Shown: positions 1 through 11,413 of the stretch, one piece after another
Position numbering within the stretch: the first letter of the stretch is position 1
Layout of the letters: each line of letters begins with the position of its first letter
DNA from: Bagarius yarrelli
Taxonomy: Eukaryota; Chordata; Actinopteri; Siluriformes; Sisoridae
Length of the DNA stretch: 64,000 bases
NCBI GenBank assembly: GCA_005784505.1
Contig: VCAZ01000096.1
Coordinates: 288,148 to 352,147 of the forward strand
Direction: 5' to 3'
Program-made: the position numbers and the translations under genes
Notes under the pieces: model-generated
What the model was told of the DNA's origin: nothing
What the model saw: only the letters and a program-made list of their open reading frames with translations
Database searches by the model: none

Positions 1-73
1 AAAAACAGCAGGAAGTGAAATGGGACAGCGGATTTTGGGGACATTTTTGGGGATTTTTTGTAAAAAAAAAAAA

Positions 74-1231
74 AATGGTTGTGTTAACTTTTGGGTCTTT
101 AAACGTGAGGGGCATTAAACAGCCCCTTAAGAGGTCTTGGAGGAAGTGGTGTCGGTGGTCCCGGATATCTGTGTAGATGGTAAGTGGAGGGGGAAGAAAT
201 TCAGAGCCATTGGTGTTTATGCCCCATGCAGGGGGGGGCAGAGGCGGGGCTTTTTCCGTCTTTTGGAACCCCTCCTCTGCACTAATAGGCTTTTACTCAT
301 AGGGGGGGACTTTAATGTAGATTGGGAAGGAGAGGGGGGGCTGAGCTTGCCCAGGTGATAGCAGGAGCAGGTCTGGTTGACGTGTACAGGGCGGTCGAGC
401 CGCAGGCCCCGGGCCATACCTGGAGGAACTCCAGAGGCAACACCTCGCGGCTGGACCTCCGGTTTGTGGCGGACAGGGTGACTGTGCAGTCGTGCCTTCT
501 GAGGCCCTTTTGGGCATCAATAACTGCATCGTTATTGGCGGCATCCGGGTAGAGGGGGGACAGAGGGGAAGGGGATTCTGGACATCTTGTGTCGCTGGTG
601 GGGACAGGAGATGGCGAGAAGGAGGAGGGAAAAGGTTAGGGAGTGGGCCAAGGTGCTGCAAGCAGCCTGCGGGGATGGGATACCGATAGAGTGGTACCGG
701 ACATTCTGGCCACTGGTAGGCCCTGACCTGCTGGGCGTCTACAGGGAAGCTGTAGAAAGCGAAACTTTGCCTCCATCCGTGAAGGTGGGTCATATCACCC
801 TTCTTCATAAAAAGGGTGACAGGACGGACCTGGCTGATTAGAGGCTGATCACCCTGCTGACGGCCGACTATAAAATCTTAGCCAAGGTAATGGTCCTGCG
901 CTTGAGAAGGGTGATGACCCGTGTGATTCACCCCGACCAAACCTGTGGGGTTCCCGGAAGGACATGCGGCATGAACTTGGCGCTGGTGAGAGATGTCCTG
1001 GCGTGGGCAGACCAGCGACGAGTAGCACTGGTGGTGCTAAGCCTGGACCAAGAAAAGGCTTTCGATAGGGTGTCACAAGTTCCTATTTGCACTTTTGGAA
1101 AGAATAGGCTTTGGTCCAGGCTTCATCGCCATGGTCCGCCTGCTATACGCTGGGGCGGTCAGCCGCGTGGTGGTAAACAGGCACCTTTCAGGATTGATTG
1201 AACAGTGAGGGGGGTCAGACAGGGTTGCCCG
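74..1231 (+). mobile_element. Tx1-like LINE fragment (endonuclease plus partial RT), degenerate
   Basis: Remnant of a non-LTR retrotransposon. After a poly(A) run, a frame opens at 74 with an endonuclease-like start (FGSLNVRGIK), followed by a GDFN motif near 310 and an SRLDLRFV stretch near 440, all typical of APE-type LINE endonucleases. A join near 600-700 drops most of the linker. Reverse-transcriptase blocks follow: a KVGHITLLHKKGD block near 785, then RLITLL, HPDQTCGVPGR near 930 and LDQEKAFDRVS near 1045. The GVRQGCP block at 1205-1231 is the last part, cut by an LTR. Several frameshifts and a stop at 839 make it non-functional. Assignment to the Tx1/L1 group rests on motif style; another APE LINE clade is possible. 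Confidence 0.75.
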
Positions 1232-1472
1232 TGTTGAAGGAACCACACGAGACACGGTTTTGACACTAGGAATGAGTAGGTCTTTAATAACATGCGATAC
1301 TAAAAACCTGAGGCAGACTGCAGAATGTCTCCCGAACAAAGTTTACATCGGGCTTATATAGACAGTTCCCGCCCATTATACATTGTTCTCTCTCTCTGGG
1401 ACTCAGGAACTCATACATCATGTGTGACAACCTGAACTTTGCCCTTCCCCTAAATTTAAACATCCCCATCTG
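1232..1472 (-). mobile_element. Truncated LTR, inverted copy of the 3502-3882 LTR
   Basis: The reverse complement of this stretch closely matches the 3' two thirds of the solo LTR at 3502-3882, including the TATA box region, the polyadenylation-like ATTAAAG and the terminal CAACA. It lies in minus orientation and its LTR 3' end abuts the GVRQGCP block of the Tx1-like LINE, so it inserted into that LINE or replaced its end. The LTR 5' third is missing, and the sequence passes into a SINE tail near 1490. No internal retroelement sequence is attached. Confidence 0.8.
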
Positions 1473-1487
1473 GAGTATAAGGAATAT

Positions 1488-1546
1488 TGTAAGTCGCTCT
1501 GGATAAGGGCGTCTGCCAAATACTGCAAATGTAAATGTAAATGTAT
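1488..1546 (+). repeat. tRNA-type SINE 3' tail fragment
   Basis: Contains the module TAAGTCGCTCTGGATAAGGG followed by GCGTCTGCC and ATGTAAATGTAAATG, which also ends the SINEs at 18489-18680 and 47378-47512. Only the tail is present. Confidence 0.7.
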
Positions 1547-2421
1547 TGGTATGGTTGAATTGGTATGGTATAAAAGGTGACCTGACAGAAATAAAAGCTG
1601 TACTAACAGAACCCACACTGGAGAACGGTAAAAACTGTGACCTGAAAAAAATAAAAGCTGTTCTAACAGAACCCACACTAAAGAACAGTATAAACGGTGA
1701 CCTGACAGAAATTAAAGCGGTACTAAAAGAAACCCCCACACTGAAGAATGCATAAAGGTGACTGACAGAAATAAAGTACAACGATCCCACAGTGGAGAAC
1801 GGTATAAACGGTGACCTGACAGAAATAAAAGCTGTACTAACAGAACCCACACTGAAAAACGGTATAAATGGTGACCTGACAGAAATAAGAGCTGTACTAA
1901 CGAACCCCACACTGAAGAACGGTCTAACGGTGACCTGACAGAAATTAAAAGCGGTACTAAAAGAACCCACACTGAAGAATGGCATAAACGGTGACCTGAC
2001 AGAAAAAAGCTGTACAACAGATCCACACTGGAGAACGGTATAAATGGTGACCTGAAAGAAATAAAAGCTGTACAACAGAACCCACACAGGAGAACGGTTT
2101 AAACGGTGACCTGACATGAATAAAAGCTATACTAACAGAACCCACACTGGATAACGTTATAAACGGTGACCTGAAAGAAATAAGAGTTGTACTAACAGAA
2201 ACACACAACTGAAGAACGTATAAATGTTGACCTGACATGAATAAAAGCTGTACTAACAGATCCCCACTGGAGAACATTATATAAACGTTACCTGACATGA
2301 ATATAAGCTGTACAACGAATCCCACACTGGAGAATGGTATAAACCCTAACCTGACAAAAATAAATCTGTACTTACAGAAACCCCCTGAAGAACAGTATAA
2401 ATGTGACCTGACAGAAAATTG
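1547..2421. repeat. 60-bp minisatellite, array A
   Basis: About 14 diverged tandem copies of a 60-bp unit containing GGTGACCTGACAGAAATAAA, GCTGTACTAACAGAACCCAC and ACTGGAGAACGGTATAAAC. Copies differ by substitutions and small indels and decay toward the right end. Because 60 is a multiple of 3, long open frames run through it on the minus strand; they are repeat artefacts. The same unit forms array B at 34352-35030, where copies are more uniform. Confidence 0.93.
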
Positions 2422-2484
2422 ACTTATTTTTTAATTTGATTTTGATTATTTGAATTTGATTATGTAATTTTTAAGGTAAATTTT

Positions 2485-3501
2485 TCACTGCGCAGGCTCT
2501 GGGAAGGGCGATGGCCACACTTGTGGTCCAGGAATGCCACCTGTGGCTTAAGCTGGCAGAGATGCGGGAGGCTGAGAAGGTTCGCTTTCTTGATGCCCCC
2601 ATGTCACCGGTTTGGCCTCTTCGGTGACACTGTGGAGGAATACTCCCAGCAATTCTCCACAGTGAAGAAGCAGACAGAGGCGATTAGTCACATCCTGCCT
2701 CGGCGAAGGAAAAGGGCAAGCACCGCTTCCCCTTGCAGCAGGCCCAGTCTGCTCCATCCCGAAAGACAGTCCCCTGCGAGAGCTGCAGCGGCACCGAGCA
2801 GTCGGGACCTACAGCCAAGCCAATCCACCAGGCTACTCGCAGGAAGGTGGCATCGCAGGCTCGTTGTCAGGACACTAAGAACCCTCGCAAGGCTTCGAAG
2901 TGTTGCTGAGACGGGCGACCCAGGGAGGAGGTTGCGGACCATTTTGGATGCTCCCTTGGGAGGGGGACGGGGTTGAGCCCCTATCTCACCTCGGCCACCT
3001 GTCAGCCAGCAGGCGGCCAACACTTGGTCAAAAAAAGAGCAATATTCTCCTCTACTGGGTCAAACCTCCAGCAGGGGGCACCCGGTCAGTCCGGGTGCCT
3101 CCTTGCTGATAACTTCCATTGGAACTGGACTGAGTTTTTGGGGCTCCCTGCTCAGGCCGGTCGGTCCTCCAAAGAGCGAATGCTCAGCCCACTTGATGCA
3201 CAGGGTTCAGCCTGGTCGGCTCCCATGTCCATCAGTGGTGCCGGCCCCAGGTCCTGTGGGGAAGTTGCACAGTGGCAAGGACGCTCGTCTTCCTACCACG
3301 ACATCTTCACCAACCAGCCACAGCGACCCCAACCAGGGTACTCTGGATGTGTCTCGGTGAGGTCAGCCATTGGTGAGGTACATGGGGGCTTGGGTGAGCC
3401 TCTCCCGTGCCTCCCAGTGGCTTGGGTGAGCCTCTCCGGTGCCTCCCAATGGCTTCCTCAGGACCATTCAGCTTGGCTACGCGATTCAGTTCGCCAGGCG
3501 C
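2485..3501 (+). pseudogene. DIRS-type gag remnant
   Basis: First part of a DIRS (tyrosine-recombinase) retrotransposon. Read with one frameshift, 2485-2710 gives a gag-like stretch with TLVVQECHLWL, EKVRFLDAP, GLFGDTVEEYSQQF and TEAISHILPRR, which I recognise as the style of fish DIRS gag. A basic, serine/proline-rich segment follows. Near 3470-3501 the frame reads GYAIQFARR and stops at an inserted LTR; the same frame resumes after the LTR. The 5' end of gag and the left terminal repeat are missing. Several stops show it is dead. Confidence 0.75.
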
Positions 3502-3882
3502 TGTATGTAGTAGAATTTTATCAACCTGTGTATAAATTCAGTGGTAGTATGGTATATAATGGTGGTATTGTCATGTGTGTTAGAGAAACCGTGGTGGAAT
3601 GTATAGGTTGCCATGTAAGGGGGTTCTGGATGGGAAACAGATGGGGATAATTAAGTTTAGGGGAAGGGCAAAGTTCAGGGTTGTCACACATGAGGTATGA
3701 GTTCCTGTGTCCCAGAGAGAGAGAGAACAATGTATAATGGGCGGGAATTGTCTATATAAGCCCGATGTAAACTTTGTTCGAGAGACATTCTGCAGTCTGC
3801 CTCAGGTTTTTAGTATCGCATGTTATTAAAGACCTACTCTTTCCTGGTGTCAAAACCGTGTCTCGTGTAGTTTCCTTCAACA
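3502..3882 (+). mobile_element. Solo LTR with 4-bp target-site duplication
   Basis: A 381-bp sequence beginning TGTATGTAG and ending TTCCTTCAACA, so TG...CA. It is flanked by GCGC at 3498-3501 and again at 3883-3886. Removing it with one GCGC restores an uninterrupted DIRS frame (QFARR then PPRFRG). It carries a TATA box (TATATAAG near 3763) and a polyadenylation-like ATTAAAG near 3830, as expected for U3-R-U5. No internal region or second LTR is attached, so it is a solo LTR left by recombination. The 4-bp duplication fits Ty3/Gypsy elements or some endogenous retroviruses; the superfamily cannot be decided from the LTR alone. Confidence 0.9.
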
Positions 3883-5072
3883 GCGCCCGCCCAGGTTCAG
3901 GGGCATTCTGGTTACCTCAGTCCGAGGCGAGAGAATGCTGCTGTCCTGCGGTTGGAAGTCGCGTCCCTTCTATGGAAGGACGCGATCGAGCCTGTCCCCC
4001 GGCGCCGAAGAAGAAACAGGGGCTTTACAGCCCATATTTCATTGTACCCAAGAAGGGGGGAGGGAGCAGGCCGATCCTGGATTTGAGGGCGCTGAACCGG
4101 GCTCTTCACAGGTTTCCCGTTCAGGATGCTAACACTCAAACACATTTTAACGTGTGTGTAAGGCACCAGGATTGGAGTGGCTGTAGACCTGAAGGATGCG
4201 TACTTCCATGTTTCGATCCTTCCAAGACACAGACCCTTTCTGCGGTTTGCGTTTTTGCCTTAGAAGGTCGTGCATACCAGTTACAAGGTCCTCCCCTTTG
4301 GCTGTCGACGACTGTTCCCTGTCTCCGCGTGTCTTCACGAAGCTCGCATTGGATTTGGTCGTGGAGGCTGCCTTAGCCCCCCTCTGAGAGGCTGGGGCAT
4401 ACGCATCCTAAGCACTACGACCCCCTGACATGGGTGCAGGTCACTGGATTCGGGGAGGACATCTCGACAACTGGCTAATCCTAACTCACTGCCGCACACA
4501 TGTGTGTTAGCTCTCTCAAAACGAGCGGGACGCCCTTTGATTCAGCCGGGTGGTTGATCCTTGGGTGCACAGGGACGGGTAGAGCGGGCCCAGTGAGACA
4601 GGTGGGTCAGCTCTGGCCACCACCTTGCCCAGTCTCAGCTGATTTGGAGGCGGTTTGGGGGGTGGGGCTTCAGGTCCCAGCACCGTACGCCCCAGTGGCC
4701 TCTGGCAACTGGGAGGATGAAGAGCATCTTTTGGTGTGGCACAGGCTCAAATCTGGCAGCCTTACTCTCAACAGAGACCCCCAGAGCTCGGCTTTTCTCT
4801 GATCCAGAGTGAGGCTCGGCTCTCCCTCGGCCCAGTGGGCTTTTCTCTGCTCACTAACGGTGGCCCATTCCTCAACAGGAGAGCTGGCCCAAGGGACTTG
4901 GTTTTCCCCCGGCCTCTTGGCACGACCGGTGGATTGTTGCCTGAGTGCCAGTTGTGGCAACATCCTGTCCGGGCTCGGCTTCTGGCCCAGTTCCAAGACT
5001 CCCCCAGTGGTTCTCCGTGGCAACTGTAGGGCCCAGGCTGTGGGCTTACTGGCCAATTTCCCTGAGATGTGA
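3883..5072 (+). pseudogene. DIRS reverse transcriptase/RNase H remnant
   Basis: Continues the gag-side frame after the solo LTR. Near 4005-4120 it reads KKKQGLYSPYFIVPKKGGG then RPILDLRALNRAL, the N-terminal RT block of DIRS elements. Further blocks lie in shifted frames: a GVDLKDAYF-like region near 4180, LEGRAYQ near 4262 and RVFTKLALDLVVEAALAPL near 4327. A WLI segment near 4470 is where the YLDDW catalytic block would be expected. Roughly 4560-5060 corresponds to the RNase H/linker region but is scrambled. Multiple frameshifts make it non-functional. Confidence 0.75.
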
Positions 5073-5235
5073 GAGACCTTCTCTCCAACTGCCAACTGGC
5101 AGGCTGGCAGCGGTCACACACCGCACGTCCTTAAAGCCTCTGGCACGATCTCTGGATGGACTCCATGTATGGTCTCCTGGGGCGATGGACCAGAGGACTT
5201 GGGCACTTTAAGCATCTGAGGAGAGACCTTCTCTG

Positions 5236-6150
5236 TCAGCCAATTTCCCGGAGGCTCTGTGGTGAACACCATCATTCAGGCTAGAGCCCCCTCAATGAGG
5301 CGGCTGTACGACCTGAAGTGGCGCATCTTTGTCGATTGGTGTGCCTCCTGTGGGGAAGACCCATGGAGATGTGGCATCAGATCGGTTCTCTCCTTCCTGC
5401 AAGCAGGGCTGGATAAGCGCCTTTCTGCCTCTACCCTCAAAGTGTACGTCGCTGCCATCTCACAACACAATAGGGGCAAGATTGATGGGAAGGCATGATC
5501 TGGTGATCAGGTTCCTCAGAGGCTGCAGGAGGTTGCGCCCTCCGGCACCGCGCCTCGTTCCCTCTTGGGATCTATCTGTGGTCCTCCAGGGACTACAGGG
5601 AGACCCATTTAAGCCCTTGCAGTCAGCAGAATTTAGAGCCCTGCACGCCTTCTGTGTCAACAGAACGTGCCTGGAATTTGGCCCGGCAGACTCTCACGTT
5701 GTCCTGAGACCTAGGCCGGACTACGTGCCCAAGGTACCCACCACTCCCTTTCGGGATCAGGTGGTGACCTTGCAAGCTATTCCCCCTCAGCAGGGAAATC
5801 CCGACCTGCCTTTGTTGTGTCCAGTACGGGCCCTGAGGGCGTACCTGGACCGCACACAGAGCACTCTGATTTAGACACTCTGATCAGCTCTTCATCTACT
5901 ATGGAGGCGGAAAAGGGACGCCGTCTCCAGACAAAGGATCTCCTACTGGATAGTGGAAGCGATCCTTGAGGCCTACAAGACCAGGGGCCTACACTGTGAA
6001 TGCTCACTCCACCCGGGGGGTTGCTGCCACATCAGCCCTGGTGAATGGGGCTTTATTAGCGGACATATGTAGAACTGCAGGTTGGGCTACTCCCAACACA
6101 TTCGCTAGGTTTTACAACCTTCCAGAGTCTTGTGCGGTGCCCTAGATTCT
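5236..6150 (+). pseudogene. DIRS tyrosine recombinase remnant
   Basis: DIRS elements integrate with a tyrosine recombinase instead of an integrase. The N-terminal SAM-like part reads RAPSMRRLYDLKWRIFVDWC near 5282, then LSASTLKVYVAAIS. The next part, in another frame from 5485, has HDLVIRFLRG, PSWDLSVVLQGLQG, CLEFGPADSHVVLRPRP and VPTTPFRDQVVTLQA. A deletion near 5640 joins FRALHAFCVN directly to the CLEFGP block and removes the stretch where the first catalytic arginine would be expected. Remnants near 5930-6120 resemble the C-terminal catalytic region but are frameshifted. Confidence 0.75.
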
Positions 6151-6696
6151 GGGGACGGGTAGGGTGTAGTGCCTGCCACCGGCGCCCCTCCCCTCTCGGG
6201 TAGGATTGCGCCACTTGGGGCCTGTATGGGGCTGTTCCTGACGCAGGACCACCTCTTATCCTTCCATCAAGCTGCCCCCCTAGCCAGTCCAGCGGAGGGA
6301 CTAGCCTGGGGAGACCAGAGCTAGGTGGTTCTTCCTGGAACCTTAGCTAGGTTAGTCCACATGTAGTGGCTCCTCTGTCGGCCCCATGTGTGTTTTTCCA
6401 CTGAGGTAAGTGTTCCCGCCACAGTGTTCCCCTCTCCCTGGAAGCTTTCTAGGTCTTGAGTCCCCGGGTCTGGTTGTCTCCCCCTGGTGCAGAGCCCACC
6501 CCGGGGCCTTTCCTAAGTAGTACTGCCTTGTGTTAGTCCTTGGGTGATTCTTCACATATTACCCCCCTCCCAGCTGGCACGATGTGATCTCGTAGGGCCC
6601 CTGCACACGGTTTCCAGCGTGATATGTACATATAAGGTAAGTGTTATGAAAAGGCTAACGCTATGGATTTTGCCTACGTTAGCCCTCCCCCTTGTG

Positions 6697-7112
6697 TCGG
6701 CACTCACCTTCGGTAGACCCCTGACGCAGCCCTGAAGCAGTGGCGTGTTGGATAGGGACCCCTAGTGTCGTCACTCGACACAACGTCGGAGTGAGCGACA
6801 GAAAGGGAATGTCTCGGTTACGTATGGTAACCCTCGTTCCCTGACGGAGGGAACGGAGACGTTGTGTCCCTCATGCCACTGCGCTGGGCTGCTCCTGGGG
6901 AGTCGTCATCATTCGGCTCCTCAGGACAGAACGATGAGCAGTATCGCAGCCGGCTTATTTATACCGGAAGTACGGGGCGTTACCAGCTATGCAAATTCTG
7001 CTCGTCCAATTTCATTGGCCTTTTCAAATTAGATCAAAGGTATTTGGGCTCCCAAAACGTGACCCCTAGTGTCATCACTCCATCAGGGAACGAGGGTTAC
7101 CATACGCAACCA
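6697..7112. repeat. DIRS terminal-repeat region with inverted motifs
   Basis: GC-richer sequence containing CTAGTGTCGTCACTCGACAC near 6762, then GGTTACGTATGGTAACCCTC near 6817. A near-perfect inverted counterpart, GAACGAGGGTTACCATACGC, lies at about 7088. A local palindrome, CGTTCCCTGACGGAGGGAACG, is at about 6834-6854. Its position right after the recombinase remnant, and the homologous piece at 57040-57240, identify it as the right terminal region of the DIRS element. Part of it could be an independent element using the same repeats. Confidence 0.65.
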
Positions 7113-8104
7113 AGACGTTTTAGTGAGTATTCTGTATATTTGATCACCTAGATATTGATTAAGTTATTAATTAACTCTATGCCCACCTGATATTTAATTT
7201 GTCTTGGTTTCAGCCAGGATTATGTTATGTTTCAGTCAAATGAAATGGCATTTGATGCAATTAAACGAAAGTAAATGCAAGTTTCTTCCACAATTCCCAG
7301 AAGAGAGAAATGGATAATTGGAAAGGAATTTAGTGGTGATGAGGTGATGCACAGGTTTGCTGTTAATTAAAAGAACCTAAAAGGACACATAGTAGTAGAC
7401 TTTATTTACTGAAGTGTCATTATTGTAAAATTTCATCAATAAAAGCATTAAATAAGCAGGAATCTTTTTATTACTGTTTGGTATTCACAAAGCTTTTAGT
7501 CAAAAATAAGCACTTTATAATTTAGAACCATTTCATGTAAATTAAAACTTTCGAATTACTTGCAGTTTACCCTAAATTAATGACAAATTGATGTTTTAAT
7601 TAATAGTATAAGTACATTAGTAGTTAAGTAAGGTATACGTAAAACTTTAAGTGCATTTGCACCAAGTTAAACAAACGTGCAAGTTTTACTCAATTGAATT
7701 GACTGAATAAGTTTACTTTAAAGCCTAATAAGTTGACTCAACTTATTTCATATGAGTGTATGAAACGTTAGGGGAAAGGGCACATTGTTTTAAAACCTCG
7801 AAGCCACTAAAAATAAACCTGGCTGTTGTGATTTACAGCTTTGCAACACAGCCCACATTTTATTCTATAACAATATATCAGTGATAAAGTCGCTTATCGG
7901 TTTTTAAAAATTGTGTTAATATTATATGTTATTTGTATTTGTAGTTTACGCTATCAAAAAAAAAATGTATATATATTTCCAGTAGACAGTGAGGGAGGCG
8001 ATGTTCTCCTATTATCAGTGTTTAGGACACGCAGCTTGTTCATAGTATCTTTTTAGGTATACTGCTGACACATGCACGGTATTGTGAGATGATGTATACT
8101 GACT
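7113..8104. other. AT-rich spacer, nothing recognised
   Basis: No coding frame, splice pair or repeat family was recognised here. Only short A/T runs are visible. Confidence 0.5.
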
Positions 8105-8420
8105 TCGGCGCATGTGGCAGCGCATCCAGACGATCACTAACTACAAGACAACTTTACCTGCTTGTAACAGTGACGCCTCCCTCCCAGATGTGCTGAATGA
8201 TTTTTACGCCTGGTTTGATGTGCAGAACAATGTGGCAGCGAGGAAGACCACCCCTCCTCCAAATGACCATGGCTGATGTGAGGAGAACTTTAAGTGAAGT
8301 TAACCCACGGACGTCTGCTGGACAGGACAACATCCCCCGCATCACCCCGAGATCTAAAGGCAGAATGTGTGGGTCTATTTTGTATAAAACGTCCCCCACT
8401 GACCCAGAGTGTCCGGTTAA
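8105..8420 (+). mobile_element. LINE fragment, Rex1/CR1-like
   Basis: Frames here read MWQRIQTITNYKTT, SDASLPDVLNDFYAWF and NNVAARKTTPPPND, then ADVRRTLSEVNPRTSAGQDN. This is the N-terminal RT region of a LINE family common in fish (Rex1/CR1-like by recollection of motif style). One frameshift separates the two halves and the RT core is absent. Confidence 0.65.
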
Positions 8421-8739
8421 ACAGACTACTTTAAATACATTGAAAATATTGTAGTACAAAAGTCTTTGTGGATCAAACCAGACAGTTTGTGGCACAATTA
8501 CACACCTAAGTGTATCATAATAAACATACCAGTTTTAATGACTAACGCTCTTTTGTTCCATAACATTCTTAGCAGTTACTTGAGGCTGGGTGAGGTTTTA
8601 AGCTTTTAATTATGCTATTAATGGGTTTTTTGAATAGGATATTCAGCAATTGTGTTTTGGAAATACAGAACTTTTTTCATTTAGTTAAGTAGAATGAATA
8701 TTGAAACACACTGTTGGCTTGCCCAGATTACAGCAGGTT

Positions 8740-8925
8740 ATGGTCACTGAACTGCTGGATGTCCAGGTCTGGTTCCTCTCAAGGTTTCTTCCTATTTCCA
8801 TCTCAGGCAGTTTTCTGTTTCATTTTCCATCTTATAATTTCTTCGATTGTGAATGGCTGCTTTGTGACAATGACCACTGTAAAAAGCGCTATACAAATAA
8901 AATTGAATTGAATTAAATTGAATAG
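8740..8925 (+). mobile_element. L2-type LINE 3' tail
   Basis: Ends with GTAAAAAGCGCTATACAAAT followed by repeated TTGAA, the same 3' end as the L2 element at 41590-44684. TCTGGTTCCTCTCAAGGTTT lies upstream and is also shared. Only the 3' UTR is present. Confidence 0.8.
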
Positions 8926-9217
8926 TCCAGACCAACCTCTGTTATGAGCATGCATTAGGTAGCGTAGATACAGCTAGGTTAGTAGTTCTGTATGCTAGAA
9001 AAATGATTCCATTCAAATGTTGGTGATGTAGCATCGGGTTTCGCGTGCTGCCTATATTATCTTGGTACGGATGATATAATTATAAGTAATTATTATAATA
9101 ATTAATTATTATGTAAAAAACACAAGGCTTAAGGCTTTTAAAGGCTTTTAAATCGGCCTGATTTGATTCAGAACTTATCACAAGGAGCAAGACTGTGTTT
9201 CACTGCTCGACTCCAGC

Positions 9218-9281
9218 ATGAGGGTCTGCTTAGCCGTCTGTTTGTTGTGTTCGATACTCTGTGAGGTCTTCTGTGCAGTTA
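9218..9281 (+). CDS. upk3-like: Orphan exon 1 of a uroplakin-3-like gene (copy A)
   Basis: ATG at 9218 opens a 21-codon signal peptide (MRVCLAVCLLCSILCEVFCA) and ends in phase 1 at a strong donor (A|GTAAGT). It is nearly identical to exon 1 at 37594-37657. No matching exon 2 lies between here and copy B, so this exon is orphaned, unless it splices over about 42 kb to exon 2a at 51323, with which its phase is compatible. The upstream stretch near 9137 has a TTTTAAA element that may be a weak TATA box. It is most likely the surviving 5' end of a duplicated gene whose body was lost. Confidence 0.7.
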
Positions 9282-9573
9282 GTAAGTCTTTTCTCTTTTG
9301 TTATTTAAAAAAAAAACCCCTGTGTATGGGTTTGTATATAACCCTGTATATGGTGTATTTATTTATTAATATTTCTGGAAAATGTCTTACAGCAATACCA
9401 AAATAAAGTGTATTATTACACTGTATAACACTGATTAGTACTGATGTGTGAAAGTTCCATTTTCTTACCGGTTCTAATAATTTGAAAGAACTTAGAAGAA
9501 AACTCTTTCTGAAGGCTTAAAAATTAAAATTTAAAAATTATTACCGAAATTATTAATATAATTTTTGTATGTG

Positions 9574-9621
<48 letters not shown>
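9574..9621. repeat. (TATC)n microsatellite
   Basis: About 12 repeats of the tetranucleotide. The homologous microsatellite at 37975-38060 occupies the same place relative to exon 1 in block B. Confidence 0.95.
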
Positions 9622-9624
<3 letters not shown>

Positions 9625-10045
9625 GTATGGTCAAAGGTTTGTGGACACCTGACCATCACACATTTGTGTGCTTGTTGAACATCCAGTAGATGTTAAAGTT
9701 TGGCAGTGAGGATTTATTACATTGTTTAGTTATGAATGCATTTGTGAAGTGAGAGCTTGAGGAGGTGAGGAGATTCGGGCTCGGGGTGAAGTCTGTGTTT
9801 CAGTTCATCCCAAATGTGTTTACGGGAATTGAGTCACGACAATCATTCTTACGAAATTCAAACTTGGAAAACATTTTACGTCATTAGGGGCTGACATTAT
9901 ACACTTCTTAGTTCCAGTAAAGGGACAAATTGTAATGCTACTGATTACAAAGACATGCGATTGTCTGTTTGTACAGTTGTGTGTTTTAAACTTTGTGGCA
10001 ACAGTTTATGCACAAATCACTATTTTGTTTTGTGAAATGGCCAGA
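9622..10045 (-). mobile_element. Tc1/mariner-type element fragment
   Basis: Begins TTGTATGGTCAAAGGTTTGT and GGACACCTGACCATCACAC, a terminal sequence common to fish Tc1-like copies. Later pieces near 9735-9830 and 9900-10010 resemble degenerate antisense transposase sequence. It is shared in part with 38068-38300. Confidence 0.6.
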
Positions 10046-10791
10046 AATCTAAGGCCACAGAGTCCATCTAATGATCAGAGGTGTAATGTAATGTAATGTA
10101 AAGTAATAATACTTTAAAATAATACTAACAATCATTTGACTCTGTATCACAAAAAAGCTCACAACTACAGCTCTAGCAGTAACGTAAAATGCCAATAAAA
10201 ATTCGCTTTAAAAGCTGCATAAGTATGCAAAATGTCTGCACTAACACACCTTAAAAAAACAACGGGGTTCATTTGGGTGAACTCCTCAACGTCTATAGGG
10301 TTTTGCTGCAAAAACGAAACGTTATCATTTTCAGCTAACCTACAAGTAACTAGTCTTTTTGCAGCCTTTATGAGTTACAATAACTTACACCAAGTAACAC
10401 GGGTCAAAATCAAAATCAAAATCAATCTTTAATTTTTAAAGAAAAAAAAACTTATAGGTTTTACTAGTTCTTCAGTCTGTGCTTCTCCAAATCAACACAC
10501 AGGTAGAACGAGCACACGTTCACTAATTAATCTCGTTAGGATGGCTGCTTATGCAATAAACAGAAATCAACATTACAAACCGACACACACCTTCACATGC
10601 AGGTAGAATGGGCATGGACTCATTAACTATCTTTGCCAATATAGCTGCTCCCACAATGATTAGATAAGACAAAATCTTCACAAGGTGGTAAAATAGGCAC
10701 GCACTCACTGATGAACCTGGGCAAGATAGCCGCTCCGGCAATAATCGGAAATCAAATTTACTGGCTAGTGATTGGACGAGGCAGAGCTTAT
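10046..10791. other. Non-coding spacer with an old degenerate repeat
   Basis: No gene recognised. Between 10500 and 10745 there are three diverged copies of an 80-100 bp unit, each with a CAGGTAGAA- or AGGTGGTAAAAT-like start, a cACTCA motif, and then a GATGGCTGCT-, TATAGCTGCT- or GATAGCCGCT-like core. A short AATCAA run lies near 10410. Confidence 0.4.
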
Positions 10792-11413
10792 ACCAGGGGT
10801 CGGCAACACTCCAAGGGCCATTTCAGGCAGTTTTCTACATGGAAAAAAACTTAAGGAGCCCAATCTAAAATAAAAAGAAGACTGCATATATCGTTTTTTA
10901 CCTTTGTATTATGTATAAAAACTATTGTGTTAGGTATTTACAAAATTAACAAACTACTACAGTGAACATTTTGTCTGCATGCAACAAAAGATATTTTGGA
11001 CAGGTGGAAAGACGAAAAAGAGAGATTTTTGCTGAAGAAGGATTAGAGCGGCCCAGTGGTCCACTGTAATAAAAAAAATTCTTGCTGTTTAAACCGAAGT
11101 TTGGGTCACTTTTTTGTTCATTCATAACATCACATGAGTGATGTTTGTTATATAGTTTGTTATGTAGTTGATATTTGTAGTTGATATTTATATCCGTATG
11201 TGGATCTGAAGATCGACAGAACTCCAAATGTTTATGTTTATGATACCAGATACATGATACCAGATTACTATAAAATAACTATATATAAAATAAAATACAA
11301 ATTAAATACTCGTCATTTAATCCTCTCATTTTTTTTCAAAGCCACAGGGAGCCGCAGCTCAGGGATGAAAAAGCCACATGCGGCTCCGGAGCCACTGGTT
11401 GCTGACACTTGAG
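10792..11413. mobile_element. Non-autonomous hAT-like element
   Basis: The left end reads CAGGGGTCGGCAACA and the right end reads GGTTGCTGACACTTG, imperfect inverted termini of about 15 bp. GCCACATGCGGCTCCGGAGC near the right end is typical of a widespread hAT-like family in vertebrates. No transposase frame is present. The flanks (AGCTTATA and AGCTATAT) only loosely resemble an 8-bp target duplication. Confidence 0.6.

Larger units (their letters stand above)
8420..10045 (+). repeat. Segmental duplication block A (paired with 35900-38300)
   Basis: The order of landmarks matches block B: CTAACGCT and GTTCCATAACATTCTTA, then GGCTGGGTGAGGTTTTAAGC, the TATATTATCTTGG motif, the signal-peptide exon, a TATC microsatellite and a Tc1-like fragment. 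Sequence identity is high around the exon and lower elsewhere, and each block has its own later insertions. This is a tandem copy of the 5' end of the uroplakin-3-like gene. Confidence 0.85.

Noticed and set aside
1284..2117. 277-residue minus-strand open frame (FISVRSPFIPFSSVGSVSTA-type repeats), and similar frames at 34418-35061
   Set aside because: It is the translation of the 60-bp minisatellite; the period is a multiple of 3, so frames stay open by chance. No splice sites, start context or conserved domain.
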